A stretch of 8,658 nt of DNA from positions 1 through 8,658 of the forward strand of contig CALCGM010000479.1 of NCBI GenBank assembly GCA_937900985.1, written 5' to 3'. The DNA comes from an uncultured Planctomycetaceae bacterium (GTDB taxonomy: Bacteria; Planctomycetota; Planctomycetia; Pirellulales; UBA1268). Positions within the stretch are counted from its first letter, which is position 1, and each line of letters opens with the position of its first letter. The translations under genes and the position numbers were made by a program. The notes under the pieces are model-generated. The model was not told where the DNA came from. It did not search any database and saw only the letters and a list, made by a program, of their open reading frames with translations. Of the stretch, positions 1 to 5,793 are shown piece by piece.

Positions 1-1562
1 GGCAGCAGCGGGTCGTGGTCTTCGGGGCGGAGCGTGCCGAGGAGGGCGTCGATGCCATGTGGCGACGCGGGATCTGCAAGCAGCCCCACGGCTGCGGTCA
101 GGCTCAGCCGCAGCAGGAGCACGGCCAGCGTTCGCGATGCGGGCGTGTCGTGAAGGGCCTGCACCGCCTGCGGGTGGCTGCTGTGGCACCGCTCAAGCGT
201 TTCAATCGCAGCATCGAGCGGCCCGCTGCCATGGTCGCGGCGATACCTGCCCACAGCAAAGGTGAGCACGGCATGCTCGCCCTCGCCCTCAAGGCTCGCG
301 TAGGGCTGCATCCCTGGCTGGCTGACAAGCGCCCGCAGCCGAGGGTCGCTGCGGTCGACCTCGGTGATCGCCAGCAGGCTCTCGGTGGGGATCGCGGCCT
401 CGCGGAGGATCAGCGAACGCTGGTGGCTCACTGCGGGAAACCGCAGGACGAAGAGCACACGCTCGTCGGCAGCCAGCGGCCGCGGATCGTCATCGAGGCT
501 GGGAAACCACTTCCTGCGGCCGACGCCAAACACGCGGCTCGGCCTGGCTCGCTCGACGATCGATGCAACCGTGGGAAACCCGGGGCCGCGGTCGCCGGCC
601 TCAGTGGATGCGGTGGGCCTCCCTGCCGCTGGAGACGGTGCCTCGGCTGCTGCCTGGTCGAGCCGCAGCTCCGCGGCGAGCGACCGCTGGGAGGAGGGCT
701 GAGGTGCCACGTCCTCCGCCGGCGTTGAGCTCATCGGTGGCGGCAGCAGACGGCCTCTGTGGAGATCATCCCAGATCGCCTGGTCGAGCGCTGTGTAGGC
801 GGCAATCCGTTCCTCAGCCGCGTCGTCGGTGCGGAGAATGTCGTCGGGCACGGGCTGCGACTGATGCACGCGAGCGAGCTCGGCCACAGGCTCGGCCCAG
901 CCGTAGGCGTCGGCGAGCACTCGCAGCGTGTCGTTGCAGCTGGAGGTGGTTCCCACCAGGTCGTAGCTGGCGAGGTTGGCTCGGGCGTGTTCCAGCAGCT
1001 CGTCCGCGTGGAGCTTGCGGGAGAGATTCAAGCCGGCCAGCAGGCGGGCCTGGAGGTTGTCGAGCGTGCTCACCACGACGGGGTTGTCGGAGTGGAGAAA
1101 CTCGGAGAACGACCTCGTGCGGGCGGTGAGGATCGCCTCCTGCACATGGCCGCGAGCCGCCTGCATATGTTCATCGGGGGTGCTCCGCCACTCCTTGTAG
1201 CGGCTGAGCAGTCGAGCTCGCGGCTCCCGCAGAACGGTGAGGAGGAACGGTGGCGGCTCGTGCGATAGGCCGCGGGCAAGGGCGGCCACCCGGTCGTGAT
1301 CGAGGTGCATGCCCACGCCGAGGAGCTGCGAGCGGCGGGCGACGAGTGGCCAGATCGGGTGCGAGCGGTGAAAGTTGGCCTGCAGCTGCGGCATCACCTC
1401 GTCGTCGGCAAACTGCTGCCGCAGGAAGGAGGTGATCGCCGTGCCGGCGGTCTTGGGAATGTGAAGGAAGATCAGCCGTCTGCCAGCGGCGTGCCCTTTC
1501 CAGAGGAACTCAACGCTCCGACAGCGGGGAACGGCGGGCGATGAACTGGAGGACGGTTCCAT
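1..1562 (-). CDS. Sulfotransferase family protein with unknown C-terminal region (3' end beyond window)
   Basis: The minus-strand frame is open from an ATG at 1562 to the window edge, 520 codons with no stop, so the C-terminus is missing. Residues 30-41 carry the HIPKTAGT motif typical of the 5'-phosphosulfate loop that binds PAPS (Lys37). Residues 112-122 read REPRARLLSRY, the expected 3'-phosphate-binding arginine/serine motif (Arg112, Ser120). A His at 86 lies where the upstream sulfotransferase has its own NHY motif, so it may be the catalytic base. The sulfotransferase part ends near residue 270. An Ala/Pro/Ser-rich linker (about 272-330) follows, then a region I cannot assign that includes a hydrophobic stretch near the left edge. 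The gene is homologous to the sulfotransferase just upstream and 48 bases from its stop. ATG 1562 is the only standard start between the preceding in-frame stop and the PAPS loop; no Shine-Dalgarno sequence precedes it. The family call is firm; the acceptor substrate is unknown. Confidence 0.85.
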   Translation of the reverse strand, partial: MEPSSSSSPAVPRCRSVEFLWKGHAAGRRLIFLHIPKTAGTAITSFLRQQFADDEVMPQLQANFHRSHPIWPLVARRSQLLGVGMHLDHDRVAALARGLSHEPPPFLLTVLREPRARLLSRYKEWRSTPDEHMQAARGHVQEAILTARTRSFSEFLHSDNPVVVSTLDNLQARLLAGLNLSRKLHADELLEHARANLASYDLVGTTSSCNDTLRVLADAYGWAEPVAELARVHQSQPVPDDILRTDDAAEERIAAYTALDQAIWDDLHRGRLLPPPMSSTPAEDVAPQPSSQRSLAAELRLDQAAAEAPSPAAGRPTASTEAGDRGPGFPTVASIVERARPSRVFGVGRRKWFPSLDDDPRPLAADERVLFVLRFPAVSHQRSLILREAAIPTESLLAITEVDRSDPRLRALVSQPGMQPYASLEGEGEHAVLTFAVGRYRRDHGSGPLDAAIETLERCHSSHPQAVQALHDTPASRTLAVLLLRLSLTAAVGLLADPASPHGIDALLGTLRPEDHDPLL

Positions 1563-1610
1563 ATCACAGGGCCATATGTGGAGGAGATCAGGAACACGGT
1601 GCCCGACAGG

Positions 1611-2951
1611 TCAGGCTGTCGGTGTGGGGACGACCCGGATCTTTCGCAGGGCCATCGATTTCTGCCGGGTGTCGCTGCCCAGGCCCTTGTCGCGATCCGA
1701 GGCTGTGAACGGAGCGGTGATGCACAGCTCGACCGCCCCGCTGGCAGCGTGCTCAGGGGAAATCGCAAACGTGGCCACGGTGCAGTTTTCTTCCACGGAA
1801 CAGACCGGTGCGGCAGCGACGCCGTTGATCCGGTAGGTCACTCCGGGAAACACCTCAGGATCGATGAAGGCGGCGATGAACACCGACAGCTGCTGGGCGA
1901 CCCCTGGGCGGACCGGAACAAAGAGCCGCGAGGTCGGTTCAGGCCCCATCCAGCGGAAGATGCTCGGCGGCGCTCCTTCGCGGCCATGGAAGTTGGTCCC
2001 GTGGAGCGGTCCCTCAAAGCCCAGCTCCCAGGTGTCGCCCTCGGGCCGGGCGAGCCCGCCGCCAGAGTGCTGTTGCCACAGATCGATCGCGGCGGTTTCC
2101 AGCACACGCTGCTTCCAGGATCGATACTTGGCCTTGGCGGCTTCATAGAGGATCAGGTCGAGGTCGACCATCGCCTCGGGAACCTCATCGGCAAGGTCCT
2201 GGGTTTCTGACCGCGGGTGCTTTCCCGGATTGAGCACACTCATGCGACCCGGCGGCAGCCAGCCGTTGGCCAGGCTGACCAGCTGGGCAAACTCATCGAG
2301 GTCGTCGATGTCGGCCACGAAGTCGGCCCGCTCCAGATTGGCCAGGGCGTTGTCGAGGAAGGCCTGCTTGTCGCACTGTTCGTAGAGAACGCGGCTGACG
2401 ATCTGGCTGCTCATCGTGCGGGTCTGCCGGTTGAACACGGTCGACCAGATGTCGGGCCGTTCGAGTGTGCGGCAGAACTCCGCCAGCGACGCTTCTTTGG
2501 CGAAGCCGTAGAGCTCTCGGCCCTCCGGGGCGAGTTCGTGGGCTGTCTCCACAGGAATGCGGCGGAGATGGAGATAGTGGGAGGCAACCCGCTCGCGGGG
2601 CTCACGCACCACGACATAGGTGGTCAGCGGCCGGTGCTGTGCGAGCAGTTCGGCGATGTCCCAGGTGTAGTGGTTTTCAATCACCAGGTCGTGCTGCCGC
2701 ATGCCGTCGATGAACCGCCGACGGAGCAGAGCGCCTTTGTTTTCCCGCGAGAGCTGTTCGGCTCGGGCGGCGATGTCTCGGCGATGGTCTTCCCAGGCAG
2801 CGGTCGACTTCTCGGCGGTGTAGATCTTCTCCAGCGGAAACTGCCTGGCGAGAAAGTCGGAGAAGGTGTTGCCGCCACACTTCGGGATGTGCACGAAGAA
2901 GTGCACTGGCGCTTGCTCGCCGTGATCTCTGCCTTCTGCCTGCTCTGCCAT
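1611..2951 (-). CDS. Sulfotransferase family protein with C-terminal beta-rich module
   Basis: With the start at 2951 the protein has 446 residues. Residues 21-27 are HIPKCGG, the PAPS 5'-phosphosulfate loop (Lys24). Residues 116-126 read REPRERVASHY, the 3'-phosphate-binding motif (Arg116, Ser124). NHY near 93-95 supplies a candidate catalytic His. These features fit the sulfotransferase-2 type of Golgi-like carbohydrate sulfotransferases and bacterial relatives, which move sulfate from PAPS to a hydroxyl or amine. Residues from about 300 to 446 form a separate module, predicted by eye to be beta-rich, with conserved-looking RWMG (333-336) and YRING (373-377); I do not recognise its family. 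There is no signal peptide, so a cytoplasmic enzyme is likely. The frame is open back to an ATG at 3185, but that extension is Arg/Pro-rich, overlaps the toxin gene and lacks family features. ATG 2951 has GGAG six bases upstream; ATG 2963 (four residues longer) is the alternative. The acceptor is unknown. Confidence 0.85.
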   Translation of the reverse strand: MAEQAEGRDHGEQAPVHFFVHIPKCGGNTFSDFLARQFPLEKIYTAEKSTAAWEDHRRDIAARAEQLSRENKGALLRRRFIDGMRQHDLVIENHYTWDIAELLAQHRPLTTYVVVREPRERVASHYLHLRRIPVETAHELAPEGRELYGFAKEASLAEFCRTLERPDIWSTVFNRQTRTMSSQIVSRVLYEQCDKQAFLDNALANLERADFVADIDDLDEFAQLVSLANGWLPPGRMSVLNPGKHPRSETQDLADEVPEAMVDLDLILYEAAKAKYRSWKQRVLETAAIDLWQQHSGGGLARPEGDTWELGFEGPLHGTNFHGREGAPPSIFRWMGPEPTSRLFVPVRPGVAQQLSVFIAAFIDPEVFPGVTYRINGVAAAPVCSVEENCTVATFAISPEHAASGAVELCITAPFTASDRDKGLGSDTRQKSMALRKIRVVPTPTA

Positions 2952-3123
2952 CACCTGCTCCATCACGCGAATCACCCGAGTGCTCGCCGAGCGTAGCGAA
3001 TCTGGGCCGTGTTGGGCGATGGCGGAAAAGTCTGCTTCGGGTTTGCGCGGGCCAGGTGTGCCAGCTGCCACCACAGTTTTCGGATGGCATTTTCGTGCAA
3101 GGGTCGCGGGTCTGCACGCAACG
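2952..3123. other. Gap between toxin remnant and sulfotransferase
   Basis: This stretch of about 170 bases separates the toxin stop from the chosen sulfotransferase start. It contains a short palindrome, GCTCG-C-CGAGC at 2982-2992. All three minus-strand frames are partly open here. One frame (2972-3283) reads like ordinary protein, with a Trp-Trp pair and few rare residues, but has no recognisable domain or ribosome binding site. I see no convincing promoter and no terminator with a U-tract. Confidence 0.4.
2958..2961 (-). promoter_or_regulatory. Shine-Dalgarno sequence favouring the 2951 start of the sulfotransferase
   Basis: On the minus strand GGAG stands six bases before the ATG at 2951. 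It overlaps the alternative ATG at 2963-2961. The 2963 start itself has no clear ribosome binding site, so this site decides for the shorter protein. The two options differ by only four residues. Confidence 0.5.
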
Positions 3124-3588
3124 CTACCGCCAACCCGAAGCCGGGTTCCAGTGCCCGGGTGTCGGGCCAGTCCCCGCCGCGGCATTGACCGCCGGCAGCA
3201 CGAACGTCTGGGTTTTCATGATCACCTCGGGGAGCGACGTCGGCATGTCGTCGATACTCATCCGCGTCAGATAGGCGTTCCACTGCCGCCGCTTCTCATC
3301 GTCGCGGCCGAACTCCTCGGAGACGACCGCCGGCGACGGGTCGCCGCGGCCGAGGAAGTCGACGTCTCTGGTCGGTCGGTGCAGTTCACTCGTCCAGACC
3401 CGGAAGAGCATGGCACCTTTGAGCACGAACCGCGGCGACTCGGCCGACTTGGAGAGCCGGTCGATCAGTCGCTCGATGGCGTACTGAGCCAAAATCGCGT
3501 TAAAGTCCGCCTTACGCTCGCGTGCAATGGCCAGCAGGCCCCGATGCACCGCAGCGGGATCGCTGGGTGGCTGCGACGCGGCGGTCAT
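3124..3588 (-). CDS. abiEii: AbiEii-type nucleotidyltransferase toxin, internally deleted remnant
   Basis: This is a 154-residue reading frame with an ATG start and TAG stop. Family members are type IV toxins that act as nucleotidyltransferases and usually have roughly 280-310 residues. Residues 17-83 match the N-terminal half well: a helical region, then KGAMLF (57-62) and RPTRDVDFLG (71-80), with the metal-binding acid pair Asp75 and Asp77. From about residue 90 the sequence instead matches the extreme C-terminus: the KRRQWNAYL segment (99-107), a helix, and a W-x-P tail. The roughly 140-150 residues that normally lie between are absent, including the segments carrying the EK..A and KD..DL motifs. 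The junction lies about 3319-3345 and keeps the frame, so this looks like one clean deletion. The start overlaps the antitoxin stop by ATGA and is preceded by GGAG. The protein is probably inactive as a toxin, though it could still fold as a small partner. The identity is firm; the deletion is inferred from remembered family architecture. Confidence 0.82.
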   Translation of the reverse strand: MTAASQPPSDPAAVHRGLLAIARERKADFNAILAQYAIERLIDRLSKSAESPRFVLKGAMLFRVWTSELHRPTRDVDFLGRGDPSPAVVSEEFGRDDEKRRQWNAYLTRMSIDDMPTSLPEVIMKTQTFVLPAVNAAAGTGPTPGHWNPASGWR

Positions 3589-4232
3589 ACCAGCGACTCC
3601 AGGTATGGCCGCATCACGGTCGCGACGCGGTCAATCTTGGCCGCGGCGATAATGGCCTCCACCGTAACCTTTTTCTGCCGCCAGGCATCGCGCAGCGCTT
3701 CGATAGCCACATCGACACCGACAGTGCTCCGATACTTGAAGCAATCGGCGACGGTCTTTGCGACCGTGGTGACGTTGATCTCAACGCCGTCGATTCGCAT
3801 TGCGTTTACACCTCGGCTGAGAGCAAAGCCAGAAGCCCGCACCACGCGGATGGGCGGGTAGGTCATTGAGGGCTTTCGAGCCTTGCGGTCGATCATGATC
3901 CAAACCTCGAACGGGTTCTGGGTTGTGAGCTGGTGCAGGCGGAGGGCCGTGAGCAGGCAGAGCGTCGCCCTCGGAACCCGGACGGCCACTTCGATGACGC
4001 TGTCGTGCTCACTTATTCGCGGTTTGGCGGCCTCGTAGATGCCTCGGGAGCGCTGAACGAGGAGACCGCGGTCGACGAGCCGCTTCAGGTACATGCGGTG
4101 GACGCCGAGGCGATCGAGTTCGGTACCGCGCACGATCCCCCTCTGACGGACCAGTTCGAGCACGCGTTGGACTTGTGTGTTGGCAGCCATGGCTGTGACG
4201 GTTTGTCGGCTATTGTTGATTTCGGCCGACAT
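3585..4232 (-). CDS. abiEi: AbiEi-type antitoxin / transcriptional repressor
   Basis: The 215-residue protein has the layout of type IV antitoxins of AbiE systems. A winged helix-turn-helix spans about residues 18-68 (VLELVRQRGIVRGTELDRLG, then RGLLVQRSRGIY). A C-terminal AbiEi domain runs from about 75 to the end, with the characteristic TTVAKTVADCFKYRSTVGVD segment at 155-174 and a following ALRDAWR helix. In studied systems AbiEi counters the AbiEii nucleotidyltransferase without forming a stable complex and represses its own operon by binding inverted repeats in the promoter. The ATG at 4232 is preceded by AGGAG at nine bases and is preferred to the ATG at 4190 (Met15), which has no ribosome binding site. 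The stop overlaps the toxin start by ATGA. All expected parts are present, so the antitoxin appears intact even though its toxin is not. Its GC content looks slightly lower by eye than that of the flanking planctomycete genes, consistent with acquisition by transfer, but this is weak evidence. Confidence 0.9.
   Translation of the reverse strand: MSAEINNSRQTVTAMAANTQVQRVLELVRQRGIVRGTELDRLGVHRMYLKRLVDRGLLVQRSRGIYEAAKPRISEHDSVIEVAVRVPRATLCLLTALRLHQLTTQNPFEVWIMIDRKARKPSMTYPPIRVVRASGFALSRGVNAMRIDGVEINVTTVAKTVADCFKYRSTVGVDVAIEALRDAWRQKKVTVEAIIAAAKIDRVATVMRPYLESLV
3597..3600 (-). promoter_or_regulatory. Shine-Dalgarno sequence of the toxin remnant
   Basis: GGAG on the minus strand lies eight bases before the toxin ATG and inside the last codons of the antitoxin gene. 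With the ATGA stop-start overlap it indicates translational coupling. The translation signals therefore survive although the toxin has lost its middle. Confidence 0.55.
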
Positions 4233-4241
4233 CTTATCACA

Positions 4242-4246
4242 CTCCT
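4242..4246 (-). promoter_or_regulatory. abiEi: Shine-Dalgarno sequence of the antitoxin gene
   Basis: AGGAG on the minus strand lies nine bases before the ATG at 4232 and decides that start over the internal ATG at 4190. Three of its bases (4244-4246) belong to the foot of the inverted repeat at 4244-4267, so an RNA hairpin there could partly hide the site. Confidence 0.6.
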
Positions 4247-4267
4247 GGGAGCCGCTCGCTCCTCAGG
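4244..4267. repeat. Imperfect inverted repeat before the antitoxin gene; candidate operator or RNA hairpin
   Basis: The arms CCTGGGAGC (4244-4252) and GCTCCTCAGG (4258-4267) pair over nine bases with one bulged T and a five-base loop. The repeat is 12 bases upstream of the antitoxin ATG and overlaps its ribosome binding site. AbiEi proteins are known to bind inverted repeats upstream of their operons, so an operator role is reasonable but unproven. It may instead be an RNA structure controlling translation. No U-tract follows on the minus strand, so it is a poor intrinsic terminator for the DUF1501 gene. Confidence 0.45.
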
Positions 4268-4281
4268 CCGGCCGTCGCCGG
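4268..4281. repeat. Short GC hairpin directly beside the larger inverted repeat
   Basis: CCGGC (4268-4272) and GCCGG (4277-4281) are perfectly complementary around a four-base loop. The element abuts the inverted repeat at 4244-4267 with no base between them and lies 31 bases past the DUF1501 stop. It lacks a U-tract. It may be part of a transcription end structure or simply chance in GC-rich DNA. Confidence 0.3.
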
Positions 4282-4312
4282 TGGCATCCTGGACTGCTCC
4301 ATCCCCGGCACC

Positions 4313-5788
4313 TCAGGCGAGGATGCCGTCGAGCACATGGCCGTGCACGTCGGTCAGGCGGCGGTCGATGCCGTTGTGTCGCCAGGTGAGCGCGGTGTGC
4401 TCGATGCCGAGGAGTTTGAGCACAGTGGCATGCACATCGTGGACGGTCGTGGGGTTGTCGCGGTCGAGGGGCTTGTAGCCCCACTGGTCGCTCTCGCCGT
4501 GGGTGATGCCTCCTTTAATGCCCGCGCCGCAGAGCCAGTTGGTAAACACAAAGGGGTTGTGGTCGCGGCCGCGGCCCCCCTGGGTGCTGGGCATCCGGCC
4601 AAACTCCGTGGTCCAGAGCACGAGCGTGTCGTCGAGCAGGCCCCGCTGATCAAGATCCTTGATCAAGGCCGCCGCACCATGGGCCATGCCGGCTGCGAGG
4701 GGCCCATGGTCGCGCTCGACGTCTTCATGGGAATCCCAGTTGCGGCGGGGGAAGCCGTTGTCGTTGCCGCTGAAGACCTGCACAAACCGCACGCCCCGCT
4801 CGAGCAGCCGCCGGGCGGTGAGGCACTTGAGGCCGAAGTGGTGAATCTCCTCCTCGGCATTGATCTCGCTGGGCCAGCTGCCGCGGGCTGGCTGCACGCC
4901 ATACATCCGCAGCACATGCTCAGGCTCGTCGGCGAGGCTGAGGGCTTCCGGAGCGGCCGCCTGCATGCGGGCGGCGAGCTCGTAGCTTTCGATACGGCCC
5001 TCCAGCCGCGTGTCTGACGCACGGCTGGCGAGATGCCGCCGGTTGAGCTGTGCCAGCACGTGGCGGACCGCGGCATCGGAGGAGGCCGTCACGAAGTCGC
5101 CGGCAGGATGGGGGCGGAGGTCGGCGATCGGGTCGGCCGCGCCAGGCTGGATCACCGTGCCGCTCAACCGCGAGGGGAGAAACCCGGCATCCCAGTTCTT
5201 CACACCGTTGGAGGCGTAGCCGCGGTGGTCCGGCAGCACGACGAAGGTGGGCAGGTCCTCGTTGAGCGATCCGAGGGCGTAGTTCACCCAGCAGCCCGCG
5301 CCGGGAAACCCGGGCAGCACAAACCCGGTTGTCTGATGCAGCGTCGCGGCGGAATGCACACCGGAAGGGCTGACCATGTTGTGGATGAAGGCCAGCTGAT
5401 CGGCGACCTCGCCGAGGGGCGAGACCACATCGGCGAGCAGCTTGCCGCAGCCTCCATACGGCTTGAAGGGCCAGATCGGCGCAAGCCAGGGGCCCAGGCC
5501 GTTCTGAAAGGCCTCGACCGGTTCGCCAAAGTCGCTCGGCTTGCCGGCGTGCGTGATCAGGGCCGGCTTGTGGTCAAACAGGTCGATGTGGCTGGCGGCT
5601 CCCGCCATAAACAGCTGCACCACCCGCTTTGCCTTGGCGGGATAGACGCAGGCAGCGTGTGGGCCGGCGGCAGACGTGCCGGCAGCGGCAGCATCACGCT
5701 CTTCGGCGAGCATGGTGGCCAGGGCGATGGAGCCGAGGCCGCCGGCGGTCGAGGTGAGCCAGTGGCGGCGGGTGTGGTGATGGGGCAT
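4313..5788 (-). CDS. DUF1501 domain-containing exported protein
   Basis: The 491-residue protein belongs to the DUF1501 family (PF07394), which is related to the sulfatase/alkaline phosphatase fold and is expanded in planctomycetes. The N-terminus RRHWLTSTAGG (7-17), followed by a short hydrophobic stretch to about 27, resembles a twin-arginine export signal, so the protein probably acts outside the cytoplasm. Family landmarks in order are SHIDLFDHKP (66-75), NWDSHEDV (350-357), LWTTEFGRMP (391-400), GRDHNP (407-412) and HDVHATVLKLLG (450-461). The His and Asp residues in these motifs sit where metal-binding residues lie in the superfamily. The length is normal and no break is seen. The ATG follows the upstream cytochrome gene's TAA by five bases, with no clear Shine-Dalgarno sequence, so translation is probably coupled. 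This gene order is common in planctomycetes. The enzymatic activity of DUF1501 proteins is not established. Confidence 0.93.
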   Translation of the reverse strand: MPHHHTRRHWLTSTAGGLGSIALATMLAEERDAAAAGTSAAGPHAACVYPAKAKRVVQLFMAGAASHIDLFDHKPALITHAGKPSDFGEPVEAFQNGLGPWLAPIWPFKPYGGCGKLLADVVSPLGEVADQLAFIHNMVSPSGVHSAATLHQTTGFVLPGFPGAGCWVNYALGSLNEDLPTFVVLPDHRGYASNGVKNWDAGFLPSRLSGTVIQPGAADPIADLRPHPAGDFVTASSDAAVRHVLAQLNRRHLASRASDTRLEGRIESYELAARMQAAAPEALSLADEPEHVLRMYGVQPARGSWPSEINAEEEIHHFGLKCLTARRLLERGVRFVQVFSGNDNGFPRRNWDSHEDVERDHGPLAAGMAHGAAALIKDLDQRGLLDDTLVLWTTEFGRMPSTQGGRGRDHNPFVFTNWLCGAGIKGGITHGESDQWGYKPLDRDNPTTVHDVHATVLKLLGIEHTALTWRHNGIDRRLTDVHGHVLDGILA

Positions 5789-5793
5789 GGCGG

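Noticed and set aside
15..1268. Plus-strand open frames of 237, 188 and 169 codons at the left end
   Set aside because: They lie opposite the second sulfotransferase, whose minus-strand frame has clear family motifs over the same bases. The plus-strand products are Arg/Gly/Ala-rich with no domain, typical shadows in GC-rich DNA.
2952..3185. ATG at 3185 as the start of the first sulfotransferase
   Set aside because: The added residues are Arg/Pro-rich, overlap the toxin's end and precede the PAPS loop by far more than usual; ATG 2951 has a well-placed GGAG.
2217..3861. Plus-strand open frames of 259 and 293 codons
   Set aside because: They are antisense to the first sulfotransferase and the toxin-antitoxin pair, have no recognisable domain or ribosome binding site, and end with the codon bias of the real genes.
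4244..4281. Intrinsic terminator after the DUF1501 gene
   Set aside because: Hairpins are present but no U-tract follows on the minus strand, so a terminator call is not supported.
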